A DNA stretch of 64,000 nucleotides, taken from the NCBI GenBank assembly GCA_030697175.1, contig JAUYQR010000011.1, positions 310,001-374,000 of the forward strand, given 5' to 3'. Shown here in pieces: positions 60,711 to 64,000 of the stretch. This DNA comes from Paracoccaceae bacterium (GTDB taxonomy: Bacteria; Pseudomonadota; Alphaproteobacteria; Rhodobacterales; Rhodobacteraceae). The translations under genes and the position numbers were made by a program. Position 1 is the stretch's first letter; each line of letters opens with the position of its first letter. The notes under the pieces were generated by a model. The model ran no database searches. It had not been told where the DNA came from and worked only from the letters and a program-made list of their open reading frames with translations.

Positions 60711-62327
60711 ATGTCCAGCCTTGAACCAACCCTGTCGATCATCGAACGCCTTGGCCGTGCGCTTGACCGGGGTCAGTTGCCCGCCGGAGGGCCAGCCGAA
60801 GCGGCCGAACGGCTGATCGAACGGCTGGAACGCCCGGCGCGGGTGGCAATCCTTGGGATGCCGGGCGCAGGCAAGACGGCGGTGCTGAACCTGCTGGCCG
60901 GCGAGACGGTGGTGCCGGAGGATCTGGCCTTGCCGACCGTTCTGGTGCAGCGCGGAGGTGAGGCGCGGATGATCTGCACGCTGGCCGACGGGTCAAGCGA
61001 GGTGATCGACGGCACCGATCTGGCCGATACGGTGGAATTGCAGCCCGCGCTGGTGACGCTGGAATGTGATCTTCCGGCGCTGTCGGTGATCAGCCTGCTG
61101 GAAGTGGCGGCCGGCCCGTCGGAACAGGACCAGCGCCGCGCGATGGCCTGGGCCGGCAAGCGGGCGGACATCGTGGTGTGGTGCAGCACGGCCTTCCTGC
61201 CGCGCGAGCAGATGCTGTGGGAAGCCCTGCCCGACCAGACCAAGGACAACGGCTTCCTTCTGGTGACAAAGACCGACCTGATCGGCGCACACGAGGCGGT
61301 TGCGGGCGTGGTCAAGCGGATCGAGGCGCGGGCGGGGCAGGAGTTCCGCCGCGTGCTGCCGATTTCGGTGCTGGAGGCGGGACGCGCGCTGTTGCCGGAT
61401 GGCACGGTCGACCGCGAGCAGTTCCGCCACAGCGGCGCATCGGCGGTGATCTCCGCGATCAAGTCGCGGGTGGACATGGCGCGCAAGGCCGATGCGGCCA
61501 CGGCCGAGGCGCTGTTGTTGCGCCACGCCCGGCCGCCGCAACGGACGCAGCGCCGGGTGGCCGACCCGGTGCCGGTGCTGCCGGCCGGGCCGGTTGCGGT
61601 GCCCGAGGCGCTGCCGGAGATCGTGGCACCGGTCGCGCCAGCACTGGTCGCGCCATTACTGGCCACTCCGGCGCTGGCAACTCCGGCACCGGTCGCGCCA
61701 GCATCGGTCGCGCCAGCATCGGCACGGGCCGAAACCCGACCGCTGCTGCGCCGGGTTCTGTCTGCACCGCCAAGCTTTTCGCCGCCGGTCCATGAGCCAC
61801 CGACGGTGCCACGATCCACGCTGGAACACACCGCGCCGCCACGGCCCGAGGCTGTCGAGGCGGCGACCGGACCACGCCACCTGCCGCGCCAACCGAGGCA
61901 GACGCCGCTTATTCTGGTGCCGAAGGGCGACAGCGAGGCGATGCGCCCGCGCACCCGGGTGACGGCCCGCCCGTTGCCGCCCGCAGCCACGATGCGCGAG
62001 ATGATTTCCCCGGCGGACCGGGCAATCGTCGAGGCGGCGGTGGCAGTGATAGCGGACAACGCGGCGCGGATGGTGGACAGGATCGCCGGGGCAAAGGCGG
62101 TGCCGGTGGAGGATATCCTTGACCTCGGCCATGCCACGACCGACGACGTGGCGGCGATTCTGGCAAAGGCCGCTGCCCGCCCGATCCGCCGCATCGCAAC
62201 CGACCTTGGCGAAATCCAGGATCTGGTGCTGCTGATGAAACTGGAAAAAGGGCCGGCGCCTGCCGACGATGCGATCACCATGCTTCTGCAGATTCGGCGC
62301 GATCTGGAAACATTGATGGCCGCCTAG
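60711..62327 (+). CDS. P-loop GTPase-like protein with Pro/Ala repeat linker
   Basis: 538 aa, three bases after the PP2C stop. Residues 42-240 look like a small GTPase: Walker A GMPGAGKT (49-56) and base-specificity motif TKTD (about residue 187). The expected DxxG before it is not clear (SLLEVAAG), so the active site may be altered. Residues about 285-345 are a proline/alanine/valine tandem repeat (VAPA, LATPA, VAPAS). The C-terminal 130 residues are helical, without similarity I recognise. The association with PP2C and dynamin-like genes suggests a regulated membrane or assembly function. Confidence 0.75.
   Translation: MSSLEPTLSIIERLGRALDRGQLPAGGPAEAAERLIERLERPARVAILGMPGAGKTAVLNLLAGETVVPEDLALPTVLVQRGGEARMICTLADGSSEVIDGTDLADTVELQPALVTLECDLPALSVISLLEVAAGPSEQDQRRAMAWAGKRADIVVWCSTAFLPREQMLWEALPDQTKDNGFLLVTKTDLIGAHEAVAGVVKRIEARAGQEFRRVLPISVLEAGRALLPDGTVDREQFRHSGASAVISAIKSRVDMARKADAATAEALLLRHARPPQRTQRRVADPVPVLPAGPVAVPEALPEIVAPVAPALVAPLLATPALATPAPVAPASVAPASARAETRPLLRRVLSAPPSFSPPVHEPPTVPRSTLEHTAPPRPEAVEAATGPRHLPRQPRQTPLILVPKGDSEAMRPRTRVTARPLPPAATMREMISPADRAIVEAAVAVIADNAARMVDRIAGAKAVPVEDILDLGHATTDDVAAILAKAAARPIRRIATDLGEIQDLVLLMKLEKGPAPADDAITMLLQIRRDLETLMAA
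61612..61730 (+). repeat. Degenerate tandem repeat in the GTPase gene
   Basis: Units of 12 to 18 bases such as GTCGCGCCAGCA and GCAACTCCGGCA recur in frame between 61612 and 61730 and encode V/L-A-P/T-A steps. They form a flexible proline/alanine linker between the two halves of the protein and are likely to vary in number between strains. Confidence 0.65.
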
Positions 62328-62450
62328 GGCGGATTGATCTCCGAAGATTCGTCTAAACTCTGCCCAATTGGCACCACTATCCAAACATATGACCTTACGG
62401 ACCGGTTTTTGTATCCAGTGGCACTGTTATCAAGGAATTCGAGGGTGAGA

Positions 62451-64000
62451 ATGGGACGAGGCGCAGTCGTGAAGATGGACGCAGTAAACGCAGAGCAGGT
62501 CGCGCAGGTCGCGCCCGCTGCGGACTCGCCGATACGGCGAACCTTTCCCGGACTGGCGCGGATCGCCGAAGCGGTGCAGGACTTCGAGGACGTGCTGGGC
62601 GATTTCATGAGCCTTGCCGACCCGGAGACGGCGAAAAAACTTGCACGAATTCAACAACAAACGCGCGAAATCGAGCCTTCTGTCACGGTGATCGGGCAGA
62701 TCAAGGCCGGCAAGACCTCGCTGGTGAACGCGATGATCGGCGCGCCGGGACTGCTGCCGACGGACGTGAACCCGTGGACCTCGGTGGTCACCTCGCTGCA
62801 CATCAACACGCCCAGCCCGGACCCGAACGTGAAGGCGAAGTTCAAGTTCTTCGACGGCGCGGAATGGGACCGGCTGATCAGCAACGGCGGCCGAATCGGC
62901 CAGTTGGCGGCACGGGCCGGGGCGGATGACGAGCTGGAAAAGCTGCGCCTGCAGGTTGTGGCGATGCGCGAAAAGGCGCGCGCCCGGCTGGGCCGCAAGT
63001 TCGAGATGCTGCTGGGCACCGAGCACCGCTATGGCAAGGTCGATGATGCGCTCTTGAAACGGTATGTCTGCGTCGGCGACGAAGAGCTGGAGGCCGACGA
63101 TCAGGGCCGCTTTGTCGACATCACCAAGTCGGCGGACCTTTACATCGAGCGGGCGGATATTCCGACCTCGCTTTGCGTGCGCGACACGCCCGGTGTGAAC
63201 GACACTTTCATGATGCGCGAGCAGATCACCATCAATGCGGTGCGCGACAGCCGGACCTGCATTGTCGTGCTGTCGGCGCATCAGGCGCTGACCACGATGG
63301 ACATGGCGCTGATCCGCATGATCGCGCACCGCGCATCGCGCGAGATCATCATCTTCGTCAACCGGATCGACGAATTGTCGGACCCGGCAAGCCAGGTGCC
63401 GGAAATTCACCGGTCGATCCTGGAGACGCTGGGCAAGAACAACGCGCCGGCGAACATCGACATCATCTTTGGCAGCGCACAGTGGGCCAATGCCGTGCTG
63501 TCGGGCACGATCGACGAGATGCCGGATGACAGCACGAATGCCGCGATCAACTGGACGCGGTCTGCCTTTGCCGACCGGGTCGACACCTGGACGGCGGAGC
63601 ATCTGGTCTGGGCCGCATCGGGCGTGCCGGCGCTGATCGAGGCGCTGGCGCAGCGGATGTTCGAAGGACCGGTGCTGGAGACGCTGCAGAAATCGGCGCG
63701 GCAAGCGCTGAACCTGGCGCAGAGCCTGGATGTGGTGGATCAGGTGCGTATCCTGGAGCAGGAAGGCGCGCTGACCCGCAGCATGACGCCGGAGGCACTG
63801 GACGCCGAACTGACCCGGATCGAGAACGACTGCACCGAGCGGCTGCTGCAGCGCACCAACCTCGCCTGCGCCGATTTCACCAACCGGATCGACCAGTCTT
63901 ACGAGCGGTTCCTGGAACGCGCGACCTCGTCCTTGATCGAACATCTGCAGACCAACGGCGAGGATGCGATGTGGCACTACAGCCCGCTGGGGCTGCGGAT
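62451..64000 (+). CDS. Dynamin-like GTPase, truncated by the window edge
   Basis: The first 516 codons are present without a stop. Reading from the ATG at 62451 (GAGGGTGAG before it), residues 82-90 are the P-loop GQIKAGKTS; TSVVTS supplies the switch Thr; DTPGVND (about residue 246) is G3 and NRIDE (about residue 303) is G4. The Q-x-K in the P-loop and the helical stretches before and after the GTPase domain are typical of bacterial dynamin-family proteins, which bind and remodel membranes. Gap from the preceding GTPase gene is 123 bases. Two GTPases in a row recall paired bacterial dynamins. Confidence 0.85.
   Translation, partial: MGRGAVVKMDAVNAEQVAQVAPAADSPIRRTFPGLARIAEAVQDFEDVLGDFMSLADPETAKKLARIQQQTREIEPSVTVIGQIKAGKTSLVNAMIGAPGLLPTDVNPWTSVVTSLHINTPSPDPNVKAKFKFFDGAEWDRLISNGGRIGQLAARAGADDELEKLRLQVVAMREKARARLGRKFEMLLGTEHRYGKVDDALLKRYVCVGDEELEADDQGRFVDITKSADLYIERADIPTSLCVRDTPGVNDTFMMREQITINAVRDSRTCIVVLSAHQALTTMDMALIRMIAHRASREIIIFVNRIDELSDPASQVPEIHRSILETLGKNNAPANIDIIFGSAQWANAVLSGTIDEMPDDSTNAAINWTRSAFADRVDTWTAEHLVWAASGVPALIEALAQRMFEGPVLETLQKSARQALNLAQSLDVVDQVRILEQEGALTRSMTPEALDAELTRIENDCTERLLQRTNLACADFTNRIDQSYERFLERATSSLIEHLQTNGEDAMWHYSPLGLR

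Noticed and set aside
1-64000. tRNA, rRNA, CRISPR arrays and insertion sequences
   Set aside because: No T-loop/acceptor combination, no regularly spaced repeats and no transposase were found on either strand. Occasional GGTTCGA strings lie inside coding genes.

Overview
The window looks like chromosomal DNA of a purple-bacteria-type alphaproteobacterium of the family Rhodobacteraceae (Rhodobacter/Tabrizicola/Gemmobacter-like; genus not resolved). The reasons are the high G+C codon use, the protein matches I recognise (L-malyl-CoA/beta-methylmalyl-CoA lyase almost word for word, DUF6478 protein, PhaA/PhaB, GlnK-AmtB, PrtD/HlyD export pair) and the absence of any plasmid or phage hallmark. I found 67 protein genes, no rRNA, no convincing tRNA, no insertion sequence and no CRISPR array.

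Layout. 1-5 kb: hemolysin-III-like membrane protein, a D-amino-acid pair (enolase-superfamily epimerase and D-amino acid transaminase), an isoprenylcysteine-methyltransferase-like protein and mcl1. 5-9.7 kb: accA-sugE, then the minus-strand ftsE-ftsX-plsC operon and a zinc-ribbon membrane protein. 9.8-16.6 kb: ilvD followed by a lipoprotein, a DUF6478 protein and a small conserved protein; map; a CinA-type molybdopterin-binding protein with a GNAT enzyme; an OmpA-like protein. 16.7-26.9 kb: a LysR regulator, an EF-hand protein, a 2,4-dienoyl-CoA reductase, an oxidoreductase-rsmD-HAD operon facing two tandem peroxiredoxins, a pterin dehydratase, and a RidA-GDPD-FemAB-like operon. 27-36 kb: type I secretion adaptor and ABC exporter, mlaA-mlaC, a class A penicillin-binding protein and glnK-amtB. 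36-41.5 kb: two convergent drug/metabolite transporters, an aromatic aminotransferase, a sulfurtransferase, smpB and a small K+-channel protein. 41.5-42.3 kb: a low-G+C islet with a DUF3892 gene. 42-53 kb: ftsK-aminotransferase, an amidase facing a UbiH-like monooxygenase, a low-G+C orphan membrane gene, Trm112, LON-domain protein, CnoX/YbbN-like thioredoxin, tag and an EAL protein. 53-58.6 kb: phaA, phaB, an exporter, small DUF465 and DUF2007 proteins, a methyltransferase and the quinone side-chain prenyl synthase.

The right end (58.9-64 kb) is the most unusual block. An FHA-domain protein, a PP2C phosphatase, a P-loop GTPase with a proline/alanine linker and a dynamin-like GTPase (cut by the window edge) are all on the plus strand with overlaps or short gaps. 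It reads like a phosphorylation-controlled membrane-remodelling module whose kinase is not in view.

The non-coding DNA is also informative: near-identical terminators at 1103-1125 and 41445-41466, a related CCAGTGG-centred palindrome near each of them, a three-hairpin region between mcl1 and accA, a leader before the exporter at 55445 with two competing pairings around its ribosome binding site, and a strong terminator between phaA and phaB. All functional names rest on my reading of motifs and family resemblance; no database search was run.
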